The notes below the pieces were generated by a model. The model was given only the letters and a program-made list of their open reading frames with translations. It was not told the origin of the DNA and searched no databases. Below, one piece after another: positions 1-10,686 of a stretch of DNA of 64,000 bases; position 1 is the stretch's first letter, and the number at the start of each line of letters is the position of its first letter. The position numbers and the translations under genes were made by a program. Source of the DNA: Gnetum montanum (Eukaryota; Streptophyta; Gnetopsida; Gnetales; Gnetaceae); assembly GCA_015680685.1 (NCBI GenBank), contig MNCI01014193.1:85283-149282 (forward strand), in the 5' to 3' direction.

Positions 1-215
1 CTGTCTTCCCACCTAGACTAGTTTTGCATATGTCACGTATGGTTTAGTCTAGATGAGGTGTATGATGTGTTCCTAATTCTATGCTACTCCTGAAGGCAGT
101 GGAAAATAATACTAACTAAGCTAAGCTAGGAGGAAAAGGTAAAGAAATCTAATCTAGCCTACGAGCAACCGATTCCTTGATCAACCGTACACATCTTGGA
201 CTTTGTGCATGACTA

Positions 216-340
216 CCACTGGGACTACCAAGCGTAGCTCCAAGGTACGCCACTGGGATTACCAAGTGCAGATCCCAAATACGCCACTAGGTTACCAAGC
301 GCAGATCCTGGATACGCCACTGGGCTACCAAGCAGTCACA
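216..340. repeat. 33-bp tandem repeat inside LTR A
   Basis: Four imperfect units with the core CCACTGGGATTACCAAG start near 217, 250, 283 and 317. Related units occur in copies B (about 5060-5110), C and D, in differing numbers, so LTR length varies between copies. A second internal motif, CGATTCCTTGACTAGCCGTA, occurs twice in A and three times in B. Confidence 0.75.
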
Positions 341-730
341 CTTAAATGCTCGTAATCAAGTTGTACTCGTTCCACTTCTAGGAGTTTAAGGGTGAGAGAC
401 TAATCACGATGAGTAATCGATTCCTTGACTAGCCGTACACATCCGTAGATGCTCGTAATCAAGTCGTACTCACACCGCACTATGAAAGTAATAAATAATA
501 TTAAATAAACAAAGAAATAAATAAACTAAGTGAATGCTGCAATGATGAAGTAATCTCGATCTTTATTGCTGGTCATGCGCATGTCCAAGTACAGCACACT
601 CGAATAAAGACACCATACAATTACATTCACCACACTGCGGGCAGACACGGGAAAATTCTAACTCTGGAGGGATCAAACTGCCAGAGCTTCGCTACTCTAA
701 ACTGGGATTCCGAACAAGGGAGAGCCGCGT

Positions 731-842
731 CTTATTTATAGATATGGTAGTGGACTGCGATATCGCGTACGCGATATCGTAGGGAAAGATGCGATATCGC
801 ATCGGCTGTGATATCGTGTACGCAATATCGCGGCCTGTGCGA
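731..842 (-). promoter_or_regulatory. LTR promoter: TATA box plus GATATC palindrome cluster
   Basis: The minus-strand TATA box TCTATAAATAAG lies at 731-742. Upstream of it in transcription direction (743-835) is a cluster of GATATC cores. Positions 758-779 form a perfect 22-bp palindrome of two CGATATCG blocks around CGTACG, and further copies lie near 793, 810 and 824. Decayed forms of the cluster sit at the same place in LTRs C and D, so it is an inherited part of U3 and may bind a regulator (inference). Confidence 0.6.
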
Positions 843-856
843 ACCGTGTCTCATCA

Positions 857-960
857 ACAATGCTAAGTTATAAAATTCTAATTAAATCGTATATCTTAGG
901 GTGTACCTATATTTCAATTATTTCAAGGTTCTAATACCCCCAATCACTAATAGAGATATT
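857..960 (+). repeat. SINE-like tail fragment abutting LTR A
   Basis: This resembles the distal half of the tRNA-like repeat at 45686-45830: AATGCTAAGTTATAAAATTC, then TTAGGGTGTACC, then a TTTCAATTATTT run. The homology starts within a few bases of the LTR end. The tRNA-like head is absent here. Confidence 0.4.
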
Positions 961-2250
961 TTCTAAAGCAAATTTTAACTCTTATTTGGTAAAGGGGTAT
1001 AATTTGTCTAGGATTTCATTAGCAAAATTGATTTCTCCAAATGATAAAATTTCAACTTATTCTATTGATGTAAATCTTTATATTGATTCTTACAAATTCA
1101 CAAGATGGCAAGAAAAATTTTGTGACATCTTCTTCTAGTAATGTTGTTGTAAATAAGATGCTTGATTTTATCCTTTCTAATGATAAATACGAATCATTGA
1201 TTGCTAATGTTTCATCATAATATATATTCATTTAAATTTTAAGTTACTTGTCTTGTATTCAAAGTTTTTCTTTGTAATTAAATGATGTGATGCAAAAGCA
1301 AAACATTTAAGTCATTTATGTCAAGTACTAATCTTCTTTTTTTGTGATTTATTAAACTAGGTAATATTTTGATGATGTAATGTGCCTAGATATAGGTTCA
1401 TTTATACATAAGTATGCAATGATGATTATTTGAAAGTGGAACTTCAAATTTTGATATTCAATATGAAGGATATTCTAACATTCCATGTTTTGTTAAGTTA
1501 TTTAATCTTTTGTTATTTTTAGATGGATAAGTGAAAAATTATTAGTCTTATCAATTTCATTAAGCATATAATAATCTATTTCTACACCATTTGGTTCTCA
1601 TAGATATTTTTTGTTGAAAATCTTCTTAATAGTAAAAAAGAATTGGTATTGTAAGTAAGTGAAAAGACATATACTCAGCCAATTGCATATTATAACCTTT
1701 CTAATTCTTGTGAATTTTTCCATTGGGAAGAACATTTGTTTAGTCCTTTTTTGCTCAAGAAAAAGAAAGTTAAGGACTAAAATAAAATGTGTTGAAGTTC
1801 AAAATATGAAAAACTAACGTAAAAGCTAAAGATTTGAAAAATCAAGTTAATGTTACTAATATGAATATTTAAAGATCAATAAAAAAACCAAAGAAGATAT
1901 AAACTTGTGAAAATGTTTTTACTTAGACTATAAGAAGTGTTGATCAACCTAGAGAGTTAACTCAAAGATCAATACTAATGTTGAAAACTAGGTTATAGTT
2001 GATGGTAAAGATTCTTGATGTAAGATTTACATTAAGCAATGAAGTGTTGCGAATGTAGAATACCATATGTTATTTCACCACAACTTTGCATTGCTATCTC
2101 ATATCCTTTTACTATTTTAAGTTTTAAATATGAATAATAAAAGTAATGTAAATATTGTTAGGGTGAGGGTTTTCCTCCATACTAATAATTAATTTTCCTC
2201 TTTTGACTTTTCAAAAATATTTATTATGAAATGAAATGAAATAAAGTTTT
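961..2250. other. AT-rich sequence, nothing recognised
   Basis: No reading frame, RNA gene or clear repeat could be supported. It is probably decayed transposon sequence. Confidence 0.5.
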
Positions 2251-4507
2251 ATTACATTTAAAGACCCATAGGATCTATTGGACACATATTGCATTTTCAT
2301 GAAAAATAAAGATAGATTCTATAAATTGACTAAGCACCAATGGGGGCATCAAAAATAAATCATACAATCTTTTTGCTGTAACATTATAATGTTGTCTCAA
2401 ATGGATAGTCATAGCATAAGAAAGAACACATGTAACTCATCTTCAAGAGCTCATGATCTGCACAAGCTACAAATGTGCTCTTCTCAAGGGAGTTGAATTC
2501 ATCTTCAACTTTCAATTCTAAAATGATGAGAACCTAAGTGAAGCTTGCTGATAGCCTTTCGATACTTGATGGGAATAGTAGCTTAGAAATATTGAGCTTT
2601 AACATCTAGTTTATTAGATCTAATGTAGCATTAATAAAATTGCATCTTTTCTTCCACATTAGCCCACATCTGCATTAAAATATTTTGCTTGACTAGTTTA
2701 CAAATATGATTAGGATATTGCTACATGTCCTCCTAAAAGATATTCAATTTTTTCAACCATTGTATCCCCTGAAAATACCAACCATGATTTCACAAATCCT
2801 CAAAAATTGCTTTAGAGGATTTATCTTACCTTGAGATATGAAATCTATGAGTGTATGTAATAAATTGGCATAAAGCTTTTGCTTCTAAAGTTAATAAATC
2901 ACATTCTCATAACAACATTAAGTGAGGTGTTTGCATCTTCACCTTTAAATCATTGAGAAGAAAAGTTTTTTGCACTCTTTTGATATCTTTTCAAAGTTCA
3001 ACATTGAGTCCAAATCCCCAAAAAACACATCCATATAATACAGTAAGATAGATAATAAACTAAAAATTTTGTTTTCTAACCTTCTAAGCTCAAAGGCCTA
3101 AATCCTTGCACTTATTTTTGAAAGCATATAAAGCCTTCAAACCTCTTACTATTTTTTCTTTGATGTATTTCCCTAATCTATAATTGTTCATATAAATGAG
3201 ACCCAAATATTTAAAAGAATTTACTATTTGCACATTGGTACCTCCAAAATGGAAGTTATAATAGTTATTTCTTGTACCCTATATCATCAATTTGGTTTTA
3301 TCTACATTGACTTGAAGACTAGATGAACAACAATAATTTTCTAAAATTTGCAATATATTTGACATACATTCTACAGTATTAGAGATCAAGGTAGTATCAT
3401 TTGCATATAAAAGAAGATTTACTACTTAGGATCCAATTTTGATATCATGACTATTTTGCTTGTTGCACAACCATTCCTACATTTCATCAATAAAGATACC
3501 AAAGAGAGTTGGAGAAGATAGACAACCTTACTTAACTCCAATTTTGATCTAGAATTGAAAATTTCTCTAAATTGTTATATATGATTTCAATAATTACTTA
3601 GATGGATTTTGAGTTGTTACAATCATATCTAAAGGGAGGCCAATTTTTATGCAAGCACAACCATAGTTTTGTGGATCACTAAATCATATGTTTTTGCATA
3701 ATCAATAAAACAAATAAAAACTTTTTTATTAGGCATTTTTACAAACTCCATGTAGTGTCTAAGAGAGACTAAGTAATCTATAGCAAATTGATTTTGCCTA
3801 AAACCACTTGCCATCTTGCACTAACTTGGTTACATTCAACCCAAGAACTAATTCTCTTTTCTAGAAGAGTGCCCAACAACTTAGCAAAAGTATTACTCAC
3901 AACAATCGTTCGATAATTGTTCAAATTATTTTTATCCTCCTTTTTATATAAGATAGCTTTACTAGTTTTCCAATGTTCATTTCATCCTTGCTTTAGTGCT
4001 AAATTTAATTTGTGCCAAATTTCTCTAAGCATAGCAAATCTTGCCTACTTTAATAATTCTGAATATAAATCATTTGAACCTACAACTTTGCCAAATGATA
4101 GCTTTTTAATACCCTTTGTGACTTTCTCAAGAGTAAAATGGAGAGGTACTTACTATATAGTAGTAGTAGAATTATCACCTTGTCCTATAAATAACTTATC
4201 GTAAAATGAACAAATATCTTGAAAATAAATGATGTAGAGCCTTTATGACAAAAATATTATCAAAATATCTAGGTTTCTTTTTAATGGTGTAAGCAAAATA
4301 TTCTTGTTGCTTCCTAATGAATTTCCTTTTCTTGGTTCTGATCAAGTATTTATGTGCCTTAACTAAACATTGTCTTTGATTATTATTTGCATTCTTAATA
4401 TTTTGCTTAGCCTACATGCAATCCTCATTAAACTAAGTCTTCTAGGCAACTTGTTATTGTGAATGCACAACTTGGTTAGTTGTTGTAAGCAAAATTTGTT
4501 CAAGCTC
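2250..4507 (-). mobile_element. LINE (L1-type) remnant, 3' part of ORF2
   Basis: Conceptual minus-strand translation gives a non-LTR reverse transcriptase with many stops and frameshifts. From high to low coordinates it shows a lysine-rich linker, the RT palm with YAND replacing YADD (near 3400), then QVNVDKTKLMI, NSFKYLGLIYM and TVLYG blocks, and a C-terminal region towards 2300. It matches the plus-strand LINE at 13820-15540 block for block, so they are one family in opposite orientations. LTR B interrupts it at 4508. It is non-functional: one catalytic Asp is Asn and the frame is broken throughout. Confidence 0.75.
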
Positions 4508-5486
4508 TGATGAGTGGCGAGGTACCCCTACACTCCACCATACGAAACGAGCGTACACGCGCGATCCGGTCGAACTCCGTAGACTAAATGCCTTAACGCC
4601 ACAAGAAACACTTGGGGTTAATCGTTCGTTGTCTTCCCAGGCTTGCTTGTATGTGTCACGGTGTATGGTTAAGCAAGTCTGAGGTATGTGATTTTTTTGG
4701 TCTTTTCGGCTTATCTTCTATGCTACCAGGAGAAAGGGTTGAGAAAACTAAACTAACTCTAACTAAGATCTAAGTCTAAATTAACTAGCGTCAGCATCCG
4801 TTCCCACTTGCCGGACACACCCTGAACTATGCAACTGCAGCTTACCAAACGCTAATCGTTACTGGGATCGCCACACGTAACGCAAGTGCTCGAAGTGGTC
4901 GTACTGAGGCACCTATTTAGCCTACGTGTGATAAGCAGCCGATTCCTTAGCCAGCCGTACACACCCGTGGGTGCTCGTAACTAAGTCGTACTTATCACAC
5001 GATCTAGCCTAGCAATGAGCAGCCGATTCCTCAACTAGCCGTACACATTAGACCCGGGAGTTACCAAGCGCAGAATCCTGGAATACGCTACTGGGTTACC
5101 AAGCATCCAATGCTCGTAATTGAGTCGTACTCATGCATTGCGTCAAGCAGCCGATTCCTTGACTAGCCGTACACGTCCGTAGACGCTCGTAATCAAGTCG
5201 TACTTGAACGCACTAGGAAAGCAGGAAATAAAGCAATAAATGAAACCACGTGCTGCAAGGTTTATCCAATCAAGTTCGTCTTTATTGCCGTACACAACTT
5301 GGGTTCAGGTTACAAGCTGCTCGAATAAAGAGCCGTTCACTCTAGGACTCCTACTGCGGGCACATGGGGAAAAAATTCTAACTCTGGAGTGATCAATCTG
5401 CCAGAGCTTCGCTACACTAGCCAAGATTGGGAAATGAAGGGAGTGCCGCCTCTTATTTATAGAAATGGCGGCGCGACGCGATATCG
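4508..5486 (-). mobile_element. Gypsy-family LTR, copy B, inserted in a LINE
   Basis: It starts TGATGAGTGGCGAGGTACCC and is CpG-rich like A and E. It carries three copies of the CGATTCCTTGACTAGCC unit and a minus-strand TATA box near 5452-5462. AGCTC lies immediately before it (4503-4507) and at 5487-5491. These could be a 5-bp target duplication, but the canonical TCATCA terminus is missing; sequence stops inside the GATATC cluster, about 100 bp short. A terminal deletion using AGCTC microhomology is the alternative. Confidence 0.75.
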
Positions 5487-5664
5487 AGCTCCTTATGTTT
5501 TCTTTCAAGAGCCCATTTGTTATGTGTTGCATTCATATATTTTTTCTTGATTGTTGAGGTGAGTTTGTAATAACCCTTTTTTCTATTCTTATTATAAGGT
5601 TGTTCATATGAGTGGTTATCTCTAAAACTAGAAAGTTTTTTCTTTTCATTTATTTTTGATGTTT
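5487..5664 (-). mobile_element. Probable continuation of the interrupted LINE
   Basis: Sequence right of LTR B is lower in GC and resembles the left flank in composition. A short minus-strand frame (near 5490-5540) reads as LINE-like, but no diagnostic motif is present. Confidence 0.3.
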
Positions 5665-5830
5665 TGTACTCAATGTTAAGGCTAGTGATAATACTCTTAA
5701 TTTAATAACTTGAAGTTGTGGGTTCAATTCTAGTGGGCAATTGTGTTATAAGGTTTTAATTTGACCATATGTCTTGGGGGGTAAATATTGTTAAAACTAG
5801 TTTAGCTATATATATTTATGATATATTTCT
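5665..5830 (+). repeat. tRNA-derived SINE-like element
   Basis: Contains GGCTAGTGATAA (box A-like), then TGTGGGTTCAATTCTAGTGG (box B-like), followed by GTTATAAGGTTTTAATTTGA. The spacing is that of a Pol III promoter. Similar heads are at 24175, 45690 and 35210. It is decayed and has no clear poly(A) tail. Confidence 0.4.
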
Positions 5831-5939
5831 CTTTTTTGGCCAAGAGAATATCTTTTTTCAAATTAATGAAATCACAAAGTTGATTCACTAAGAATTGATT
5901 TTCATGTTAAATAATTCTTATTGTGGTAGTTTTTTAGCC

Positions 5940-6150
5940 TTAAATTTTGTGTTGGTAATTGGCCAAGCTATTACATAACCATGATAATTCATGTGAAAAA
6001 GTTCATTTCTTTGCCTAGCATTATTGGCCAAGCCTTTATAGTACCCTATTCTGTGAAAAAGTTCATCTCTTACCCTAGTTCAATACATACCCATGATAAT
6101 TCTAGTGAAAAAGTTCATCTCTTGGCTAACCATTATGATGATAATTATTT
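5940..6150. repeat. Short tandem repeat, 52-60 bp period
   Basis: GTGAAAAAGTTCATCTCTT or a close variant begins near 5993, 6053 and 6105, each preceded by related sequence with TTGGCCAAGC or CATGATAATTC. The 76-aa open frame here is a product of the repeats and is not judged to be a gene. Confidence 0.6.
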
Positions 6151-6479
6151 ATTTTCTGTGACAGAGTCCAATCAATTGGTAGTTGGCCTCTTGGTCAAAA
6201 AAATATTTTAGGTTCTAACAACCCCCCACTTTCTGGTGTTAAGCATATGATGTACTTTGAATGTTTTTTTCTTATTATCAATATTATTTTTAGGGTCTTA
6301 ATGCATATGCCCTTCACATATTTACATATTTTGTAATTAGGCATTACTTGGTTAAGGCATTCAGCTTATGGTTTGCAAATCATAGGTTTTATTCTAATAA
6401 GTATATTGATTTGACACAACGTATATTTAAAGAAAGTATCACAAAAGTTCACGTTAACTATGTATCCTAGATACATATA

Positions 6480-7100
6480 ATCATTTGATTACATGTATAC
6501 CTGCCTAAAGGCTTTAGTACATGAACATAACCATTTGACTCGTTGGTCCCAATTTGCTGTGCGGTTGAGTAAACGCAAAATAAGTGTTACTTAAATTTAC
6601 ATTCTTAATAAACTTCCATAAGCAAAATAAGTTGGAATGCCAAATACAAATGACAGGCAGTGATAAGACTTTTCTGTCTGTATTCAACGTATTCAACTTG
6701 TGCGTTGTCATAATCCTGGATTTTTTCTTCTTCGCCCAATCGCAGATTCTCACGCCCAGTATCCAGAAGATGCTTAAACCTAACCATGTCATGTTTTGTG
6801 AAAATGGGATTTACTGTTGAAAAAAACAGCAACGAAAGTTGGATACAGAAAGCTGATCACTGTCTGATCTGATCCGGTGTGTTATTCATTATTCATGACC
6901 ACACAAACCAAACGCGTTTACGTTTGTGAAAAATGAAAGGCTTGGTAGCAACAGACAAGAGTAGCACAGGTCAAGATATCATTCAAGGCCCAACAACGAC
7001 GGCCTGTTTTTCTACCCGCAAGAGTCCAAGACCTTTATAAAAGGCACCTTTCAAAGCACCAAACCTAAAGATATTTGATTGCCGAAGGCAAAAAATAATA
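6480..7100. other. CpG-retaining fragment with a TATA box, possible gene relic
   Basis: This stretch keeps CpG dinucleotides (for example around 6917-6930 and 6985-7015) that neighbouring transposon sequence has lost. A plus-strand TATA-like TTTATAAAAGG lies near 7034-7044, but no coding frame follows it. On the minus strand, about 6690-6800 reads as a charged, exon-like segment (VRFKHLLDTGREN then LRLGEEEKIQDYD), but no splice signals or further exons were found. It could be a captured or truncated host gene or promoter. The protein was not recognised. Confidence 0.3.
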
Positions 7101-7209
7101 AATGACAAAAAAAATTTAAAAAGACAGCGTCACAAAGATGGAAATGGAAATACTTAATTATGTCATTGTCACATCACAAGTCACAAATCACAAAGGGTTT
7201 ACAGGACAA

Positions 7210-7690
7210 AAAAATTTTAGGGTTTACAGGACAAAAAATTTTTATTGCATGGCTTTGATATGCTTTTAATATAGCTTTTGAACATCTCATCAAGGAAGTG
7301 ACCCAAAATTGATGCCTCTAGCTTAAACAAATATGGCAAAGTTGCTGCCTCAAAGCTATATTTAAGTTTAAGAGCATTAAAGAAAGGACAATTCACAAAG
7401 ATATGCTCTTCATCTTTCTCTACTGCATTATACAAAATTTGTAGATGCGTTGTTCTCTTCAATAAATAAATAGTGAGATCTTATTCGAGCATGTGTGATT
7501 GCCACCTTACTTTGTCTAGAAATAGTAGCAAATATATAAGTAGGTATTTTTGTTAAGGATCCTCTTTGAATCTGGTGCAAATAAAATTGTTTTTTGCCAC
7601 ATGGTTGTTCCCACGTATACTTCAATGTCTTCTATCTTATCCTTGTTTTCAAATCCTTAAAGCTCAAATTTAAATCTTGATCTTAAATAT
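7210..7690 (-). mobile_element. LINE C-terminal fragment
   Basis: Two overlapping minus-strand frames (7428-7625 and 7217-7462) together read as the end of a plant LINE ORF2: a THARIRSHYL block, then VEKDEEHIFVNCPFF, the usual context of the C-terminal zinc-binding segment. A frameshift separates them. No RT domain is attached. Confidence 0.6.
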
Positions 7691-8560
7691 TCTATTTTTG
7701 GAACCATTATTTTCCATCATTGAACCATCCATTTTCATGAGTGACCTTATAAACTTCTGTACACTAGCCCTAATAAGCATCTTTTATAAAATTGTAGAAA
7801 TTTTGGAAGAGATACAATTTCTATAAGAAGCATATCTACCTCTACTAATAAAATATCATATGGAGTTTGAGCCTTTACCTGAAGTTCCTATAATAAAAAT
7901 TGTTTGTGGACATATTCCAAACATTTACATTACACTGTAAGTAACATTCAAAGCATTTTGTGACTAGATTTTGTTGGCAATCAAGGAAAGGAATCTCATT
8001 TATATAGGGATATCATGAAAATTTGCTTGGTTTTATTGGTAAGAACATTTGCTCATTTTGTTAAAGTATACAACTTTAGGCTTGTAAGAGATAGGTTTGA
8101 GCATATTGTTTTGACATTGTTATGTAGTTTTATGAAATCGTAGGTTATTATGTTTTAGCTTAAGCTCTATGAAACATTAAACATTGCATTCAAGAATCTC
8201 AAAATTTAGTGGTAATTAGTTTTATGAAACCTTTTGGAGGAGTCTCAAAATCAAGTGGTAACTAGCACCTTGCTTCTTGTTGTCTTTTTAAGTTCTATGG
8301 TCTATGAAACCCATTGTCTTTTTAGGTTCTATGATCTATGAAACACTAGGCATCCTATTAAGGAGTCTCAAAATCTAGTGGTAATTGGCATCTTGATTCT
8401 TTTTCTTCTTGTCTTTGTTTTCTTTATTATTAACCATATGGAAACTTGGGGTTGGTAAATGCAACCCACCCACTTTAAGAGTGCTCAGGTATCAAATTTG
8501 CAACCATCCTCATAAGAGATGAGTGTCTTGACTACTACACCTTGTTGAATTTATAATACT
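7690..8560. other. AT-rich sequence with imperfect repeats
   Basis: No gene. Around 8190-8400 the phrase GAGTCTCAAAATCTAGTGGTA recurs three times and GTTCTATGATCTATGAAAC twice, making a small scrambled tandem array of unknown origin. Confidence 0.5.
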
Positions 8561-9330
8561 ATGGCAAAAAGTATATATAATAAATTTTGATTGCATCTAC
8601 TGCTAGTAAAATTGGATATGCAATGGACAACATAGACATGCAATAAAAATAGGTTCTCAAGCAAAAACCGTACTTCATTATGTAGATGATGCTACTTTAT
8701 TATCTGCTGCTAAGAAATATATGTCTAATATGTTACAAGTTTTATAACAATTTTGCATTTCTTCTTGTTTGCAAGTCAATATATAGAAAACTACAATAAA
8801 GATATGGGACCCCAGAAACACAATATAATTTTAAAATTGGTGATTAAAATAAACAAATTGTGGACTCTTTTAGATACTTGATTCTTCAATATGTGAATAA
8901 TTATGAATGCATTAAATATAGAATAACAAGGGGAATATAAGCTACCTATACTATTAAAACAAATGTAAGGAATCAGAAGTTTGGGCTTGGAAGGTCAAAA
9001 AGCAAATCTTTCAAAGAGTCATTTATCTTGTTGTGCTATATGAATACATAGTTTGGGGAGAAGTCTTAGTGCTAAAAACTATAAGGTCATTGAAAGAGTT
9101 CTCTATTCCATGCTTTTGCAAATGTATAATCTACTTCCTCTAAAAGTGGAAGTTATGCATCAATTTATTACTTATACTCAAAAATTGACAAAAACTGAAT
9201 AGATCAAATTTTATAAAGGAGTTTGTGAAGACACAAAAGAGTAGGGATAGTATTTTCAAGGGATACAATGGTTGAAAACTAGAATATCTCATTAGAAGTG
9301 ATGCAAAGTAATCTAAAGCGCATTCATAAG
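8560..9330 (+). mobile_element. LINE reverse transcriptase fragment
   Basis: Plus-strand translation gives YVDDATLLSAAKKYMSNML (near 8675), then a QVNI...KT block and WDPRN, followed by a decayed C-terminal part. This is the palm motif and following region of the same LINE family as 2250-4507 and 13820-15540. The catalytic YVDD is intact here although the frame is broken elsewhere. Confidence 0.65.
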
Positions 9331-9840
9331 TTGATTCAATAGTAGGGTTTTAAATATAGAAGGTAACAAAAAATTTTACTTGAAGCATAAAAGGTAAAAA
9401 GTCAAAACTCAAAAGCTCACTACTTATGAGGTGCACTCCCAATAAGATAAGATGTTGCATTTTATAAGCAAGCTTTGTTTGTGTTCACATCATCTTGGAA
9501 TAAAAAATAGAAAATAAATGAAAATTCCTAGAAGATAACACACCTATAGGTCATGTGGTTCAAGAGACTTTAAGGATGAGTAGCACATTTTTCTTAGTTA
9601 GCTTGAGATTGAACATTTCAACAAAAAAATAATATTGCAGCAAAAGGTTTATATGACATTTCCTTGTAACCTTGAGTGTTAGTTGGTCACTTTGTTGAAT
9701 CAATATTTGAATTTCATGATACAAATGTATTGTCTATCCAATAGTTCTTTTGCATCTTTATACATAATAAAACCTCAATTTCAATTTCAAATAAATAACC
9801 AACAATTCAAAACCCAAGCTAACAAAAAAATGGAAGAATC
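9330..9840. other. AT-rich sequence, nothing recognised
   Basis: Probable decayed LINE tail or intergenic sequence. No supported feature. Confidence 0.4.
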
Positions 9841-10686
9841 CGGACTATTTTTCTGGTATCTCTGCTGTTTAACGCTGCGCTAGAAAGTTCTGTAGCTATT
9901 CTTCTTGCGCAAAGATGCTTGCAGAGGATAGAAAAAATAACAAATAATTACAAATCATAAAGCTCACAGCCATGACAAGACGAAGAATCCAGATCTTTCA
10001 AGGAAACTCGATACAACGAGTACAATGACAGTCCCACGTTTTTCAGAAAGGAGGGAAATTAGCCGTCTAATCAAAAAAAGAAGGCATAATTTCCCTTCCA
10101 AGGCTAAACCCATTACGTAATTGCTACTATGACTCCAATTTCACGTCTCTCTTTCAATTAGCAGGTTATGCGTTCAATGCCGTCCGATAGTCCTAAACTT
10201 TTTGTTCCAGAGATTAGGCAAGGGGGGTTTTCACCAGAAATGTCCAAATGTGGCCGTCGATGTCATATCTGCTTGTCAATAAATGATATTTGCTGTCCCT
10301 TTGGCTTATCAATTGCAGGCCCCTGCAACTGTCCTGAATCCTCCTCACTTCTCGTCCGGGCCAAACCAGAAACGACAGCTGGAACGTACACATTGCAGCC
10401 TCGATCCTTCAGCCAGATTCGACCAAAGCTGAAAGCTCGTCCACACAGTTCGGAGTTTTCTTATCATCCGCTCAACTTCGTCTTCGTCGCTTTGCCAGGA
10501 CGTGTGGCTAGCTTTGCTTCTGTGTGGTTTTGGAATCGTTTTTGGATCAAATATCTGCCAGGATATTGTTCCTGCTGCGCCTGCGGTCGTCTTTGAATCG
10601 TTGTTTCGTTTGAGCTTTCGTACTGGTTTTGAATTCCTGTTTGGACGGGAAGATAAGGAGGAAGCGAGAAGGTAAGGTGAATCATC
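9840..10686 (+). promoter_or_regulatory. 5' flank and leader of the B-box gene
   Basis: GC and CpG content rise here compared with the transposon sequence to the left, as expected for an unmethylated gene 5' end. No convincing TATA box was found. A 142-codon open frame (10168-10596) lies upstream of the start and out of any known family; it could be an upstream ORF if transcription begins before 10168. Confidence 0.4.

Larger units (their letters stand above)
1..856 (-). mobile_element. Gypsy-family LTR, copy A (left end cut by window)
   Basis: Minus-strand long terminal repeat. Position 1 aligns with position 52555 of the solo LTR at 52432, so about 123 bp lie outside the window. The right terminus is TCATCA (851-856), matching TGATGA...TCATCA ends of other copies. 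It retains many CpGs, unlike copies C, D and G, so it is probably one of the younger insertions. It contains 33-bp tandem repeats, a minus-strand TATA box and GATATC palindromes. No primer-binding site follows on the right, so it is either a 3' LTR or a solo LTR. Confidence 0.8.

Noticed and set aside
216-340. Possible CRISPR-like spaced repeat
   Set aside because: The 33-bp units are contiguous tandem repeats inside a plant LTR with no unique spacers, and this is a eukaryotic genome.
3917-4204. 95-codon plus-strand open frame
   Set aside because: It is antisense to the LINE reverse transcriptase region on the minus strand.
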